Shown piece by piece: positions 46,090 through 56,817 of a DNA stretch of 64,000 nucleotides (position 1 is the stretch's first letter; every line of letters begins with the position of its first letter). Below the pieces are notes generated by a model. It ran no database searches. It saw nothing but the letters and a program-made list of their open reading frames with translations, and was not told the DNA's origin. Source of the stretch: Cutibacterium equinum (GTDB taxonomy: Bacteria; Actinomycetota; Actinomycetes; Propionibacteriales; Propionibacteriaceae); assembly GCF_028021195.1 (NCBI RefSeq), contig NZ_CP115668.1, positions 2,446,029 to 2,510,028 on the forward strand, given 5' to 3'. The translations under genes and the position numbers were made by a program.

Positions 46090-47283
46090 ATGCAGCGTTT
46101 GGTCGGCGAGGTTCAGCACTACGACTGGGGATCGGAGCAGGCAATCCCCGAGATTCTCGGCGCACAGCCGGATGGACAGCCGTGGGCTGAGTATTGGCTG
46201 GGGGCCCACCCCAAGGCTCCGTCAGCTCTGGCCGATGGGCGCACCTTGGATCAGTGGCTGATCGACCATCCCGCCGAACTCGGCCGGGCCAGCCGCGACG
46301 CCTTCGGTGATCGCCTGCCCTACCTGCTCAAGATCTTGTCAGCCTCCCATGCCCTGAGTATCCAGGCTCACCCGTCTCGTGAGCAGGCCGAGAGGGGATT
46401 TGCCGCTGAGAACGAGGCGGGAGTGGGCCTTGGTGAGCCCCATCGCATCTTCCGCGACGACTGGCCGAAGCCTGAGATGATCGTCGCCCTCACAGACTTT
46501 GACGCCCTGTGTGGTTTCCGAGACCCGTCCTCCTCCCTGGTTCTGCTATCGGGGTTGGGGAAGGTCGACGGACTCGATGACGTCCTGGCCCCCTTGGGTG
46601 AGGCCGACGGACTGGCCAAGGTCGTCGCGACGGTGCTGTCGGGGGACGAGAAGGTTGCTGCCGTCGTGGAAGGGGTCGTGTCAGCCTCCCGTCAATACCT
46701 CGAGGAGGGCACGGACGAGGCCATCCGAGGGCTTGCCCGCACCGCCGTCGAGTTGTCCCAGGACCATCCCGGTGACCCGTCCATCCTCGTCGCCCTGCTC
46801 ATGAATCGGGTGCGTCTGGCACCTGGCCAGCAGATTCACCTGGGAGCTGGCACCATGCACGCCTATCTGGGCGGTACCGGTGTGGAGATCATGGCCAACT
46901 CCGACAATGTCCTGCGTGGTGGTCTGACGAGCAAGTACATCAACGTCGAGGCCCTGCTCGACCACGCCATCATGACTCCTGAGCCATGCGTGGGTGAATA
47001 CCCGGTTCAGGTGTCGACAGGAGTGGCCGTCTACCGCACCGATTTCCCGGAGTTCCGGCTGTGGGCCCTGCAGGGACACGACGACACCCTCGCCCTTCCG
47101 GCCACCGATTTGGGACGGATTCTCCTTGTCACCCACGGACAGCTCGTTGCTCATTGTGGTGGTGAGGATTGTGAGTTGAACCGTGGTCAAGCGGCGTGGC
47201 TGCCGGCCGGCGACGAGGTGACGGTGAGTGGCCAGGGCCGTGGCTTCCTGGCAGGCGCCGGGGTGGACGTCGACCACTCGTGA
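46090..47283 (+). CDS. manA: mannose-6-phosphate isomerase, class I
   Basis: A 397-aa zinc enzyme interconverting mannose-6-phosphate and fructose-6-phosphate. Visible are VQHYDWGS at the start, the zinc-ligand block LSIQAHPSREQAERGF near residues 93-108, and GAGTMHAYLGG near 252-262 with the second His ligand. ATG at 46090 has GAGGAGG upstream. Its place between dciA and gyrB is unusual for the conserved origin cluster and suggests an insertion in this lineage. Confidence 0.93.
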   Translation: MQRLVGEVQHYDWGSEQAIPEILGAQPDGQPWAEYWLGAHPKAPSALADGRTLDQWLIDHPAELGRASRDAFGDRLPYLLKILSASHALSIQAHPSREQAERGFAAENEAGVGLGEPHRIFRDDWPKPEMIVALTDFDALCGFRDPSSSLVLLSGLGKVDGLDDVLAPLGEADGLAKVVATVLSGDEKVAAVVEGVVSASRQYLEEGTDEAIRGLARTAVELSQDHPGDPSILVALLMNRVRLAPGQQIHLGAGTMHAYLGGTGVEIMANSDNVLRGGLTSKYINVEALLDHAIMTPEPCVGEYPVQVSTGVAVYRTDFPEFRLWALQGHDDTLALPATDLGRILLVTHGQLVAHCGGEDCELNRGQAAWLPAGDEVTVSGQGRGFLAGAGVDVDHS

Positions 47284-47537
47284 ACTGATCGAGGTCTGAG
47301 AGGCGGCATCACACTGCTGACGCCGTGACCCCCACTCCCGGACCCCGTGGTCGGGCAATGGGGTCGAGTCGCTCACAGACCCTCTCAACGTCCGTCTCGC
47401 GGGTTCCGGTGTCCGCTACCGCGCAGGATTGCGGTAGCATTGGGGTGTTGGGCGCTCCGTCAGTTCATGACATCTGACGGTGACGCCAGCCCCGGAGGTC
47501 ACCGTGACCTCTGTAGAGACACAGGAGCGCATTGCCC

Positions 47538-49607
47538 GTGAGCCAGCCCGAGATGCCCGAGTCGACCGATGGGGACACCCCCGAGGACCTTCTCATCGAC
47601 GCCACCGACCATCCTGACGTTCTCGACTCGGATCTTCCCCCGACGACTGTTGACGGGTCCTATGACGCCGGTCAGATCACCGTCCTGGAAGGTCTGGAAG
47701 CCGTTCGGAAGCGTCCCGGTATGTATATCGGTTCCACCGGTGAGCGCGGTCTGCACCACTGCGTCTACGAGATCGTCGACAACTCCGTCGACGAGGCGAT
47801 GGCCGGTTACTGCGACACCATCGAGGTCGAACTCCTCGACGACAACTGGTGCCAGGTCACCGACAACGGACGTGGCATCCCGGTCAAGGAACACCCCGTC
47901 GAACACATCCCCACCGTCACCCTGGTGCTGACCAAGCTGCACGCCGGCGGCAAGTTCGGCAACGGCGGCTACAAGGTTTCCGGCGGTCTGCACGGCGTCG
48001 GTTCCTCGGTCGTCAACGCCTTGTCCAGCCACTTCGTCGTCGAGGTGCGCCGTGACGGCTACCACTGGCGTCAGTCCTTCAGTCTGGGAGACCCGGACGG
48101 CCCGTTGGAGCAGCTCGAGGCCCTCGGCCCCGACGACCACGAGGGCACCACGGTGCGCTTCCAGCCCTCCGACGAGATCTTCGACTCCATCGTCTTCGAC
48201 TACGAGACCTTGTCGAACCGTTTCCGCGAGATGGCCTTCCTCAACAAGGGGCTGCGGATCATGCTCACCGACCGTCGTGAAGGTCATGTCGACGAGGACG
48301 GCAACCCCATCCAGGAGGATTTCCTCTACAACGAGGGCCTCAAGGACTATGTCCGCTTCCTCACCGGGACCCGTGACGTCATCAACCCCACCATCATCTC
48401 CTTGGAGTCCCACCGTCGCGACGAGGGCATGGGCCTGGAGATCGCGATGCAGTGGAACACCTCATACACCACCAGCGTCCACACCTTCGCCAACGCCATC
48501 AACACCATCGAGGGTGGCGCCCACGAGGAGGGCTTCCGTGCCGCCCTCACCAACACCGTCAACCGGTGGGGTGAGACCTGGGGGCTCATCAAGAAGCGCG
48601 AGGACCGCGTGTCCGGTGACGACATCCGCGAGGGTCTGACCGCCGTCGTGTCCATCAAGCTCACCGAACCACAGTTCGAGGGCCAGACGAAGACCAAGCT
48701 CGGTAACGCCGAGGCCAAGTCCTTCGTCCAGAAGGCCCTCAACGAGAAGCTCTCCGACTGGTTCGAGGAGAACCCCAACGAGGGCAAGAACATCGTCCGC
48801 AAGTCCCAGGCCGCTGCCCAGGCCCGAGTGGCAGCCCGCAAGGCCCGCGACTTGGCCCGTAACCGCAAGGGTCTGCTGGGCTCGACCTCCCTGCCCGGCA
48901 AGCTCAAGGACTGCTCCTCGACCAACCCGCAGGAGTGCGAGATCTTCATCGTGGAGGGTGACTCGGCCGGTGGCTCGGCCTCTCAGGGCCGCGACCCGCG
49001 CATCCAGGCGATCTTGCCGCTGCGAGGAAAGATCCTCAACGTCGAGAAGGCCCGTCTCGACCGCGCGCTGAGCTCAGAGACCATCGAGTCGATCATCAAT
49101 GCGCTGGGAACCGGCGTCCACGAGGACTTTGATCTGGACAAGTTGCGCTACCACAAGATCATCCTCATGGCTGACGCCGACGTCGACGGCGCACACATCC
49201 GCACCCTGCTGCTGACCCTGCTGTTCCGGTTCATGCGCCCGGTCATTGACGCCGGTCACGTCTACCTGGCCCAGCCGCCGTTGTTCCGGCTGCGTTGGAC
49301 GAACTCCCCTCATGAGCTGGCCTACTCCGACGAGGAGCGTGACCTGCTGCGCGAGGATGGTCTGGCCCACGGCAAGAAGCTTCCTCAGGTCAACCCGATC
49401 CAGCGGTACAAGGGTCTGGGTGAGATGGATGCCGAGGATCTGTGGGACACCACCATGGACCCCGACAAGCGTTTGCTGCTCCAGGTGACCCTCGAAGACG
49501 CCGCCCTGGCCGATCAGATGTTCTCCATCCTCATGGGTGAGGACGTCGAGCAGCGCCGGTCGTTCATCCAGCGCAATGCCAAGGACGTTCGCTTCCTCGA
49601 CATCTGA
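47538..49607 (+). CDS. gyrB: DNA gyrase subunit B
   Basis: A subunit of about 689 aa that supplies ATPase activity for negative supercoiling. GHKL ATPase motifs are [14 protein letters not shown] and [10 protein letters not shown], with [17 protein letters not shown]. The TOPRIM block has [14 protein letters not shown] and later [11 protein letters not shown] 50-residue acidic N-terminal extension is present. GTG at 47538 has AGGAG ten bases upstream; a TTG two codons earlier is possible. Confidence 0.98.
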   Translation: MSQPEMPESTDGDTPEDLLIDATDHPDVLDSDLPPTTVDGSYDAGQITVLEGLEAVRKRPGMYIGSTGERGLHHCVYEIVDNSVDEAMAGYCDTIEVELLDDNWCQVTDNGRGIPVKEHPVEHIPTVTLVLTKLHAGGKFGNGGYKVSGGLHGVGSSVVNALSSHFVVEVRRDGYHWRQSFSLGDPDGPLEQLEALGPDDHEGTTVRFQPSDEIFDSIVFDYETLSNRFREMAFLNKGLRIMLTDRREGHVDEDGNPIQEDFLYNEGLKDYVRFLTGTRDVINPTIISLESHRRDEGMGLEIAMQWNTSYTTSVHTFANAINTIEGGAHEEGFRAALTNTVNRWGETWGLIKKREDRVSGDDIREGLTAVVSIKLTEPQFEGQTKTKLGNAEAKSFVQKALNEKLSDWFEENPNEGKNIVRKSQAAAQARVAARKARDLARNRKGLLGSTSLPGKLKDCSSTNPQECEIFIVEGDSAGGSASQGRDPRIQAILPLRGKILNVEKARLDRALSSETIESIINALGTGVHEDFDLDKLRYHKIILMADADVDGAHIRTLLLTLLFRFMRPVIDAGHVYLAQPPLFRLRWTNSPHELAYSDEERDLLREDGLAHGKKLPQVNPIQRYKGLGEMDAEDLWDTTMDPDKRLLLQVTLEDAALADQMFSILMGEDVEQRRSFIQRNAKDVRFLDI

Positions 49608-49658
49608 GCATCCCCCAATAACTCTTCCCTCATCCACTGATCATTCAAAGGACACTCC

Positions 49659-52334
49659 ATGGCTGACGACGAGAAGCCCGACGAGCAGAACCAGGCAGAC
49701 CGTCAAGGACTGGTGACCGGCCGTCATGTCGGGATCCAGCCGGTCGAGATTCGTGACGAGATTCAGAACGCCTACCTCGACTACGCGATGAGCGTCATCG
49801 TCGGGCGAGCCCTGCCCGATGTGCGTGACGGCCTCAAGCCGGTGCATCGTCGCGTCATCTACGCGATGTACGACGGTGGTTACCGCCCCGACCGCGGCTG
49901 GAACAAGTGCTCCCGTGTCGTCGGTGACGTCATGGGTAAGTACCACCCGCACGGTGACTCGGCCATTTACGACACCTTGGTACGTCTGGCCCAGCCGTGG
50001 GCCATGCGCTACAAGCTGGTCCAGGGCCAGGGCAACTTCGGTTCCCAGGGCAATGACGGCGCGGCCGCCATGCGATACACCGAGTGCAAGATGGCTCCGC
50101 TGGCCATGGAGATGGTTCGCGACATCGACCAAGAGACCGTCGATTTCCAGCCGAACTATGACAACAAGGAGACCGAGCCGGTCGTCCTGCCTGCCAGATT
50201 CCCGAACCTGCTCGTCAATGGGTCCTCGGGTATTGCCGTCGGTATGGCCACCAACATCCCGACGCACAACCTGCGCGAGGTCAACGAGGCCGTGCAGTGG
50301 TCCCTGGCCCACCCCGAGGCCTCCTCCGAGGAGCTGCTCGAGGCGTGCATGGAGAGGATCAAGGGTCCGGACTTCCCCGGGGGCGCCCTCATCGTCGGCC
50401 GGCAGGGGATCGAGGACGCCTACCGCACCGGTCGTGGCTCGGTGACGATGCGCGCCGTCATCGACATGGAGGAGGACAAGAAGGGACGCCAGTGCCTGGT
50501 CGTCACTGAATTGCCCTACATGTGCAACCCCGACAATCTCGCCACCAAGATCGCTGACCTGGTGAACTCGGGTCGCATCAACGGCATCGCCGACATCCGC
50601 GACGACTCCTCGGCCCGCACCGGCCAGCGTCTGGTCATCGTCCTCAAGAGGGACGCCCAGCCGCGCGTCGTCATGAACAACCTGTACAAGCACACCGCCT
50701 TGCAGGACACCTTCGGCTGCAACATGTTGGCCCTGGTCGACAACGTTCCGCGTACCCTGCGTCTGGATCAGTTCATCAGCTACTGGATCGGCCACCAGAT
50801 GGAGGTCATCCGCAGGCGCACCGAGTACCGCCTGACCCAGGCTGAGAAGGACGCCCACATCCAGCGGGCCCTCGTCAAGGCACTCGACATGCTCGACGAG
50901 GTCATTGCCCTCATCCGCCGCTCCCCGAACACCGAGGCCGCCAGCACCGGACTTCAGGAGCTGCTCGACATCGACGAGATTCAGGCTCGCGCCATTCTCG
51001 ACATGCAGCTACGTCGTCTGGCTGCCCTGGAGCGTCAGAAGATCATCAACCGCCTGGAAGAACTCGAACGGCTCATCGCCGACTACAAGGCCATCCTGGC
51101 CAGCGAGGATCGTCAGCGCGAGATCATCTCCAACGAGCTCGCCGAGATCGTCGAGAAGTACGGGGACGAGCGTCGCACCCGCATCATCGCGGCGGACGGG
51201 GACTTCTCCGAGGAGGACTTCATTCCTGACGATGACGTCGTCGTCACCATCACCCGCGGTGGGTATGCCAAGCGCACCCGTACCGACCTGTACCGCGTGC
51301 AGAAGCGCGGTGGCAAGGGAGTTCGCGGTGCCAGCCTGCGTGCTGACGACGAGGTGGCCCAGCTGTTCACGACCACCAACCACCAGTGGATCCTCTTCTT
51401 CACGAATATGGGTCGGGTTTATCGCACCAAGGTGTGGCAGTTGCCGGAGGCCGGTCGTGACGCCAAGGGTGGTCACGTTGCTGGGCTACTGAGCTTCCTG
51501 CCCGACGAGAAGATCGCCCAGGTCATGACCTTGCGCTCCTACGAGGACGCTGAGTACCTGCTGCTGGCCACCCGCAAGGGACTGGTCAAGAAGACCGCTC
51601 TCAAGGCCTACGATTCTTCTCGTCAGGCTGGTGTCATCGCGATCAACTTCCGTACCGAGGACGACGAGCTCATCGGTGCCGAGCGGTGCTCGGCCGAGGA
51701 CGACGTGCTGCTCATCAGTCGCAAGGGTCAGGCAATCCGGTTCTCCGCTGGCGACGACCAGTTGCGTCCGATGGGTCGTGCCACCTCCGGTGTGACCGGC
51801 ATGAAGTTCCGTGATGACGACGAGCTGCTGTCGATGTCGATCATTCCCGCCGACATGCCCGAGGACGACCGTTTCGTCTTCACCGCGACCGACGGTGGCT
51901 ACGCCAAGCGCACCGCCGTCTCGCAGTACCGTCAGCAGGGTCGTGGTGGCCTTGGCATCAAGGCGATGGCCCTCAACGAGGAGCGCGGTTCCCTTGTCGG
52001 CGGCCTGGTGGTCAGTGAGGCTGACGAGATCATCGCCATCAAGAATTCGGGTCAGATCACCCGGTCGGCCGTCAGTGAGGTTCCTGCCAAGGGACGCTCG
52101 ACGATGGGGGTGAAGTTCGTCTCCGTCAGCGGTGAGGACTGCGTGTCGATCATCGCCGTGAACCCGGAGCGCGAGGTCGAGGAGGACGTCGAGGGAGGCG
52201 CTTCGGACACTGCTGAGGGTGCCCCCACACAGACCGAATCCGCAGATGGGTTTTCGCAAGGCGATACTGTGGACGACGACCGTACCGTCGAAACGGCGGA
52301 AAGCGACATGAAGCCGGAGGACAACGGTGAGTGA
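49659..52334 (+). CDS. gyrA: DNA gyrase subunit A
   Basis: The 891-aa cleavage subunit of gyrase. The opening [40 protein letters not shown] region is intact, in pieces as expected, with the quinolone-resistance region [12 protein letters not shown]. The catalytic tyrosine is in [10 protein letters not shown] near residue 139. A GyrA-box-like QxRGGKG sequence ([10 protein letters not shown]) marks the C-terminal wrapping domain, followed by an acidic tail. ATG at 49659 has AAGGA upstream. Confidence 0.98.
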   Translation: MADDEKPDEQNQADRQGLVTGRHVGIQPVEIRDEIQNAYLDYAMSVIVGRALPDVRDGLKPVHRRVIYAMYDGGYRPDRGWNKCSRVVGDVMGKYHPHGDSAIYDTLVRLAQPWAMRYKLVQGQGNFGSQGNDGAAAMRYTECKMAPLAMEMVRDIDQETVDFQPNYDNKETEPVVLPARFPNLLVNGSSGIAVGMATNIPTHNLREVNEAVQWSLAHPEASSEELLEACMERIKGPDFPGGALIVGRQGIEDAYRTGRGSVTMRAVIDMEEDKKGRQCLVVTELPYMCNPDNLATKIADLVNSGRINGIADIRDDSSARTGQRLVIVLKRDAQPRVVMNNLYKHTALQDTFGCNMLALVDNVPRTLRLDQFISYWIGHQMEVIRRRTEYRLTQAEKDAHIQRALVKALDMLDEVIALIRRSPNTEAASTGLQELLDIDEIQARAILDMQLRRLAALERQKIINRLEELERLIADYKAILASEDRQREIISNELAEIVEKYGDERRTRIIAADGDFSEEDFIPDDDVVVTITRGGYAKRTRTDLYRVQKRGGKGVRGASLRADDEVAQLFTTTNHQWILFFTNMGRVYRTKVWQLPEAGRDAKGGHVAGLLSFLPDEKIAQVMTLRSYEDAEYLLLATRKGLVKKTALKAYDSSRQAGVIAINFRTEDDELIGAERCSAEDDVLLISRKGQAIRFSAGDDQLRPMGRATSGVTGMKFRDDDELLSMSIIPADMPEDDRFVFTATDGGYAKRTAVSQYRQQGRGGLGIKAMALNEERGSLVGGLVVSEADEIIAIKNSGQITRSAVSEVPAKGRSTMGVKFVSVSGEDCVSIIAVNPEREVEEDVEGGASDTAEGAPTQTESADGFSQGDTVDDDRTVETAESDMKPEDNGE

Positions 52335-52959
52335 CGAGAAGACGGTGATGCATCCGGGGCCCGATGACCCAGAGGCGACGCGCTGGACTGCCGGTGACGC
52401 TCGCCGTACCTTCCAGGGCGAGGGCCAGCAGCGTCCCGATCCGCGCCAAGAGTCTGATCGTAAGCGGACGACCGCGTCCACCCCGACGCGCAAGCGAACC
52501 GATTCGAGTGCGACGACGTGGGAGAAAGCCCCCAGCCAGTCGCAGTCGCGTCCGGCTCAGGCGCGTCAGCCTGCTCGGGCTGCCAGACGTACCCGCAAGG
52601 CTCGGTTGCGTCTGACTCGTGTTGATCCCTGGTCAGTCATGAAGACCTCCCTGCTGTTCGGTGTTGCTGGTGCCGTGATTCTCTTCATCGCGACGTGGAT
52701 CATCTGGGGCATCATCGGTGCCTCGGGTGCCCTCGACTCGTTGAACAAGGTGGCCAATGACCTCATCAGTTCCCCGAGCTCGAACTCGAAGTTCCAGCTT
52801 TCTGACTACGTCAACACTGGCCGAGTCTTGGGTCTGACGGCCCTCATCGGTGCCATCAACGCAGTGTTGTTCACGGCGATCTCAACCCTGTTCAGCTTCC
52901 TGTACAACCTGGCCGCCCAGATCATGGGTGGCTTGGAGGTGACCCTCGCCGAGGACTGA
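52327..52959 (+). CDS. DUF3566 membrane protein
   Basis: About 210 aa. The first 95 residues are polar and rich in R, T, S and Q. The DUF3566 domain follows: [20 protein letters not shown], then a helix [19 protein letters not shown] and a second helix near the C-terminus. Members occur directly after gyrA in many actinobacteria; the function is unknown. GTG at 52327 overlaps the gyrA stop by eight bases. Confidence 0.9.
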   Translation: MSDEKTVMHPGPDDPEATRWTAGDARRTFQGEGQQRPDPRQESDRKRTTASTPTRKRTDSSATTWEKAPSQSQSRPAQARQPARAARRTRKARLRLTRVDPWSVMKTSLLFGVAGAVILFIATWIIWGIIGASGALDSLNKVANDLISSPSSNSKFQLSDYVNTGRVLGLTALIGAINAVLFTAISTLFSFLYNLAAQIMGGLEVTLAED

Positions 52960-52978
52960 GGGTCTGTGACAGCCTACG

Positions 52979-53012
52979 AATGTCCCCGGATGTGTCAGCA
53001 TCCGGGGACATT
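52979..53012 (+). terminator. hairpin ending the gyrA-DUF3566 transcript
   Basis: Arms 52979-52992 and 52999-53012 pair perfectly over 14 bp with a 6-nt loop, 20 bases after the DUF3566 stop. It separates the gyrase transcript from the ribose operon. Confidence 0.85.
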
Positions 53013-53118
53013 GTGCGTTGCCGCAAATGTCGTCACACGCCGATGACACGGGGTTGACGAGGAGTATTGCTTACTGCCTTGACACCGGGTCGCGCGTTTG
53101 CTTTCATAGTTGCCACGC

Positions 53119-53142
53119 ACTCGTGGAAACGTTTCCATGAGT
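53119..53142. promoter_or_regulatory. palindromic operator of the ribose operon
   Basis: A 24-bp palindrome with one mismatched pair is centred on TGGAAACGTTTCCA, the classic LacI/GalR-family half-site arrangement. A TTGACA at 53079-53084 lies 34 bases upstream, so the operator sits at or just after the transcript start, where the RbsR-type repressor encoded next would block transcription. Confidence 0.85.
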
Positions 53143-53196
53143 GAGTTCGGGGACAGTCCCCGACAACCTCAGACTCGACGACGAGAGGAGGGGAAG

Positions 53197-54204
53197 GTGA
53201 ATCACAAACCGACGATCAAGGACGTCGCCAAGCTGGCTGGTGTGTCCCTGGGGACGGCATCACGAGTCCTCAACGGCAGTTCGGCGACCTCCCCAGCGTC
53301 TCGCAGTGCCGTGCGCAAGGCGGCCAAGGAGCTCGGTTACCTGTCGAATGCCCACGCCAGGTCGTTGCGCTCTGCCCACAGCGGCGTCATTGGATTGGTC
53401 GTCCCGGACATTCGCAACCCCTACTTCGCCGAACTGGCCTCCGTCGTCGAGAACGCGTGCCTGGCTCACGGTTGGGCCACCTTGCTGTGCAATGCCGACG
53501 AGTCTGCCGACCAGTTCAACCGCTACGTTGACACTCTGCGCCGCCAGCAAGTCGACGGGGCCATCGTGGCCCCTACCGGCTTGGGAGAACAGGCCGTCAA
53601 GGATCTTGTTGACGACGGGGTTCAGGTCGTGTGCGTGGACCGTGAGATCGCTGGCTCAACTCTGCCGTCGGTCACCTCTGACCCGTGGAACGGCATGAGG
53701 GAGGCCGTCGATCACCTGCTGGATCGAGGGCACCGCACGATCGGTTTCATCACCGGTCCGCAGCAGTCATCAACGGGTCTGGAACGCTATCAGGCCTATT
53801 GTCGACTGCTGGCTGAGCGTGGCGTTGACGTCGTCGAGGATCTCGTGGTGGTGGGTGACTACCAGGAGGAATCCGGACGTGTCGGCGCAGGACTGCTGCT
53901 CGATCGCGGCGCCACCGCCATCTTCGCGTCCGACTCGCTGATGTCGATGGGAGCCCTGCGAACCTGCCTCGACAGGGGAGTTCGCATTGGCGAGGAGATT
54001 GACTTGGTCGGTTTCGACGACCTTCCGCTGTTCAGCCTCACCAACCCCGCGCTCACCGTCGTCGCCCAGGACATCGACGCCATGGGGAAGGTCGCTGTCG
54101 ATCTGCTGAACCGCGCCATGGCAGGTGAACCGACCAGCTCCGCTCGACTGGACACCCATCTCATCGTCAGGGCATCAACCCGAATGGTCAAGGAGGACCA
54201 GTGA
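53197..54204 (+). CDS. rbsR: LacI-family regulator of the ribose operon (RbsR-like)
   Basis: A 335-aa repressor. The headpiece TIKDVAKLAGVSLGTASRVLNG is at residues 6-27, followed by a ribose-binding-protein-like sensor (SGVIGLVVPDIRNPYFAELA). GTG at 53197 was chosen because GAGGAGGGG lies just upstream and the headpiece then sits at its usual place; the ATG at 53137 lies inside the operator. It heads the rbs operon and overlaps rbsA by four bases. Confidence 0.88.
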   Translation: MNHKPTIKDVAKLAGVSLGTASRVLNGSSATSPASRSAVRKAAKELGYLSNAHARSLRSAHSGVIGLVVPDIRNPYFAELASVVENACLAHGWATLLCNADESADQFNRYVDTLRRQQVDGAIVAPTGLGEQAVKDLVDDGVQVVCVDREIAGSTLPSVTSDPWNGMREAVDHLLDRGHRTIGFITGPQQSSTGLERYQAYCRLLAERGVDVVEDLVVVGDYQEESGRVGAGLLLDRGATAIFASDSLMSMGALRTCLDRGVRIGEEIDLVGFDDLPLFSLTNPALTVVAQDIDAMGKVAVDLLNRAMAGEPTSSARLDTHLIVRASTRMVKEDQ

Positions 54205-55712
54205 CATCATCGCCAGTACTTCGACTCGACCATGTCAGCAAGGCTTTCGGACCCGTCAAGGTCATTGACGATGTGTCCGTGGACGTCATTGCGGGAAGGG
54301 TGCGGGTCCTCCTCGGGGAGAATGGAGCCGGGAAATCCACACTCATCAAGATGATGAGCGGGATCTATCACCCGGACTCGGGCTCGGTGGTCATCGATGG
54401 TAAGCCTGGTGACCTTCCCACCGTCAAGGCTGCTGAGGCGGCGGGTATTGCGACGATCCACCAGGAGCTCAATCTCGTTCCGCAGATGTCGGTGGCCGAG
54501 AACATCATGCTGGGGCGTACTCCCAGCCGTGGCGGACTCGTCAGTTGGGGCCCGATGCGAGCCCAGGCCCGTACCGCTCTGGAGCGGATTGGCCTGGACG
54601 TCTCCCCAGATCGCCTCGTCGGTTCGTTGAGTACTGCTCACCAGCAGCTTGTCGAGATCGCGCGAGCTCTTTCGATGGATGCCAGGGTGCTCATCCTCGA
54701 CGAGCCCACCGCCGCCCTGACTCGCAAGGAGTCCGGCCAGCTGTTCGAGGTGATGGACGACCTCAAGGCCAACGGCGTGGCGATGGTGTTCATTTCCCAC
54801 CACCTCGACGAGATTCCGCGCGTGGGTGACGATGTGTCCGTGCTGCGTGACGGCAGCCTCGTCGGCGAGGTTCCCGCCTCCACGAGTGAGCGTGAGCTCG
54901 TCACGATGATGGTGGGCCGCGACATCGACGACCAATTCCCGCGCCACCGCGGCGAGGTCGGCGAGGTGTTGCTGTCGGTCAAGGGGCTCAGCCGCGAAGG
55001 GGCGTTCCAGGACGTCGGATTCGACCTGCATGCCGGCGAGGTGCTGGGCCTGGCCGGTTTGGTGGGAGCCGGACGTACCGAGGTTCTGCGAGCCGTCGCC
55101 GGGGCTGACAAATACGACTCCGGTACCGTCACCGTGCGCGGCAAGGAGCTTGCCGGCGGAAAAATCTCCCACGCGATTGCCAATGGCATCGGACACGTAC
55201 CCGAGGAGCGCAAGTCCCAGGGGTTGGTTTTGGACGCCTCGGTCAACGAGAACCTCGGGTACGCCACCATGAAGTCGACCTCACATGCCGGTCTGGTGGA
55301 TCGATCCGGGCAACGACGACGAGCCCAGGGGGTCGCCGAGAAGCTGCGGGTCCGGATGGCGGGTTTGGATCAGCCGGTGCGCAATTTGTCTGGTGGCAAT
55401 CAGCAGAAGGTCGTCATTGGACGCTGGATCCTCGCAGACTCGTCAATTTTGCTGCTCGACGAGCCGACCCGAGGAGTCGACGTCGGCGCGAAGGTCGAGA
55501 TCTACCAGCTCATCAACGCTGTCACTGACGCCGGTGGGGCCGTCCTCATGGTCTCCAGCGAGTTGCCGGAGGTCATCGGGATGAGCGATCGAATCCTCGT
55601 CATGGCTCATGGACGGGCGGTGGGGACCCTGGATGCCCGGACAGCCACCGAGGATGCCGTCATGGAGTTGGCCGTGGCCTCCGTTGACCCCAGTGATGAC
55701 AAACCAGAGTAA
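54201..55712 (+). CDS. rbsA: ribose ABC transporter ATPase RbsA
   Basis: A 503-aa protein with two fused ABC domains. The first has Walker A GENGAGKSTL near residues 39-48 and LILDEPTAALT; the second has the degenerate GLAGLVGAGRTEVLRA and LSGGNQQKVVIGRW with LLLDEPTRGVDVG. This is the standard sugar-import arrangement for the CUT2 family. GTG at 54201 overlaps the rbsR stop. Confidence 0.95.
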   Translation: MTSSPVLRLDHVSKAFGPVKVIDDVSVDVIAGRVRVLLGENGAGKSTLIKMMSGIYHPDSGSVVIDGKPGDLPTVKAAEAAGIATIHQELNLVPQMSVAENIMLGRTPSRGGLVSWGPMRAQARTALERIGLDVSPDRLVGSLSTAHQQLVEIARALSMDARVLILDEPTAALTRKESGQLFEVMDDLKANGVAMVFISHHLDEIPRVGDDVSVLRDGSLVGEVPASTSERELVTMMVGRDIDDQFPRHRGEVGEVLLSVKGLSREGAFQDVGFDLHAGEVLGLAGLVGAGRTEVLRAVAGADKYDSGTVTVRGKELAGGKISHAIANGIGHVPEERKSQGLVLDASVNENLGYATMKSTSHAGLVDRSGQRRRAQGVAEKLRVRMAGLDQPVRNLSGGNQQKVVIGRWILADSSILLLDEPTRGVDVGAKVEIYQLINAVTDAGGAVLMVSSELPEVIGMSDRILVMAHGRAVGTLDARTATEDAVMELAVASVDPSDDKPE

Positions 55713-55789
55713 CTAATTCTGAATCCCAAAAGTATGTCGACAATCGTGTCTTGTCTCGATCAGCGATGACCGGGAAAGGAAATATCATC

Positions 55790-56767
55790 GTGACCACCGC
55801 AACAACAGCTACCACGCAAAAACCGTCAGTCGGACGAAGGATGGGCTCGTGGGCCCTCAATCATGGTGCCCTCGTTGGCCTCATCATCCTTTGTATTGCC
55901 CTGTTCATCGCCACCCCGGTATTCCTGACCGTTCCGAATATCATCAACATCGGTATTCAGGCGGCCGTGGTGGCCATCATGGCCTTCGGTATGACCTTCG
56001 TCATCGTCACCTCCGGCATTGACCTGTCGGTGGGCTCCGTGGCGGCCCTGTCGGCCATGGTCTCGGCGTGGATGTTCTCCAACGTCGGCCTGCCGGGATG
56101 GCTGACCCTCATCATCGGTCTGCTCATCGGCCTGCTCGCCGGAGCCGTCTCCGGTCTGGCCATTGCCTACGGAAAGCTGCCGGCCTTCATCGCCACCCTG
56201 GCCATGATGAGCGTCGCTCGTGGCCTGACCCTCGTCATCTCTGGTGGAACGCCGGTGGCCACCTCGGATGCGGTGAACCATCTGGGCGATGATCTGGGAC
56301 CGGTGCCTGTCCCGGTCATCATGTTGGCCTTGGCTGGCGTGGTGTGCTGGTTCATCTTGTCGCGCACGGTGCTCGGCCGATCCCTTTATGCCATCGGTGG
56401 CAACGAGGAGGCTGCCCGCCTGTCGGGTATTCCGGTGCGCCGGATTCTCGTCGCCGTCTACGCTCTCGCCGGTCTGTTCGCGGGTCTGGCCGGCCTGGTG
56501 CTGGCTGGTCGACTGACCTCGGCCCAGCCCCAGGCGGGTCTGGGATATGAACTTGACGCGATCGCCGCCGTCGTCATTGGAGGTGCCTCCCTGTCGGGTG
56601 GTTCCGGAAAGGCGAGCGGTACTTTCATCGGTGCCGTCCTCCTGGCTGTTATTCGTAATGGTCTCAATATTCTCAATGTTTCCTCCTTCTGGCAGCAGGT
56701 AGTTATCGGCTGTGTTATCGCCCTGGCTGTCGGATTCGATGTCTTCAGGTCCAAGAAAGAGTCCTGA
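55790..56767 (+). CDS. rbsC: ribose ABC transporter permease RbsC
   Basis: A CUT2 permease of about 325 aa with roughly eight to ten helices. The signature region TFVIVTSGIDLSVGSVAALSA-type sequence and the cytoplasmic loop AIGGNEEAARLSGIPVRR are present. GTG at 55790 has AAAGGA nine bases upstream; ATG at 55766 is an alternative. It lies between rbsA and rbsB. Confidence 0.94.
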   Translation: MTTATTATTQKPSVGRRMGSWALNHGALVGLIILCIALFIATPVFLTVPNIINIGIQAAVVAIMAFGMTFVIVTSGIDLSVGSVAALSAMVSAWMFSNVGLPGWLTLIIGLLIGLLAGAVSGLAIAYGKLPAFIATLAMMSVARGLTLVISGGTPVATSDAVNHLGDDLGPVPVPVIMLALAGVVCWFILSRTVLGRSLYAIGGNEEAARLSGIPVRRILVAVYALAGLFAGLAGLVLAGRLTSAQPQAGLGYELDAIAAVVIGGASLSGGSGKASGTFIGAVLLAVIRNGLNILNVSSFWQQVVIGCVIALAVGFDVFRSKKES

Positions 56768-56817
56768 TTAATCTTTTGGAAATCGACACACATTAGTGAC
56801 AAAAGAAAGGTAGAACG

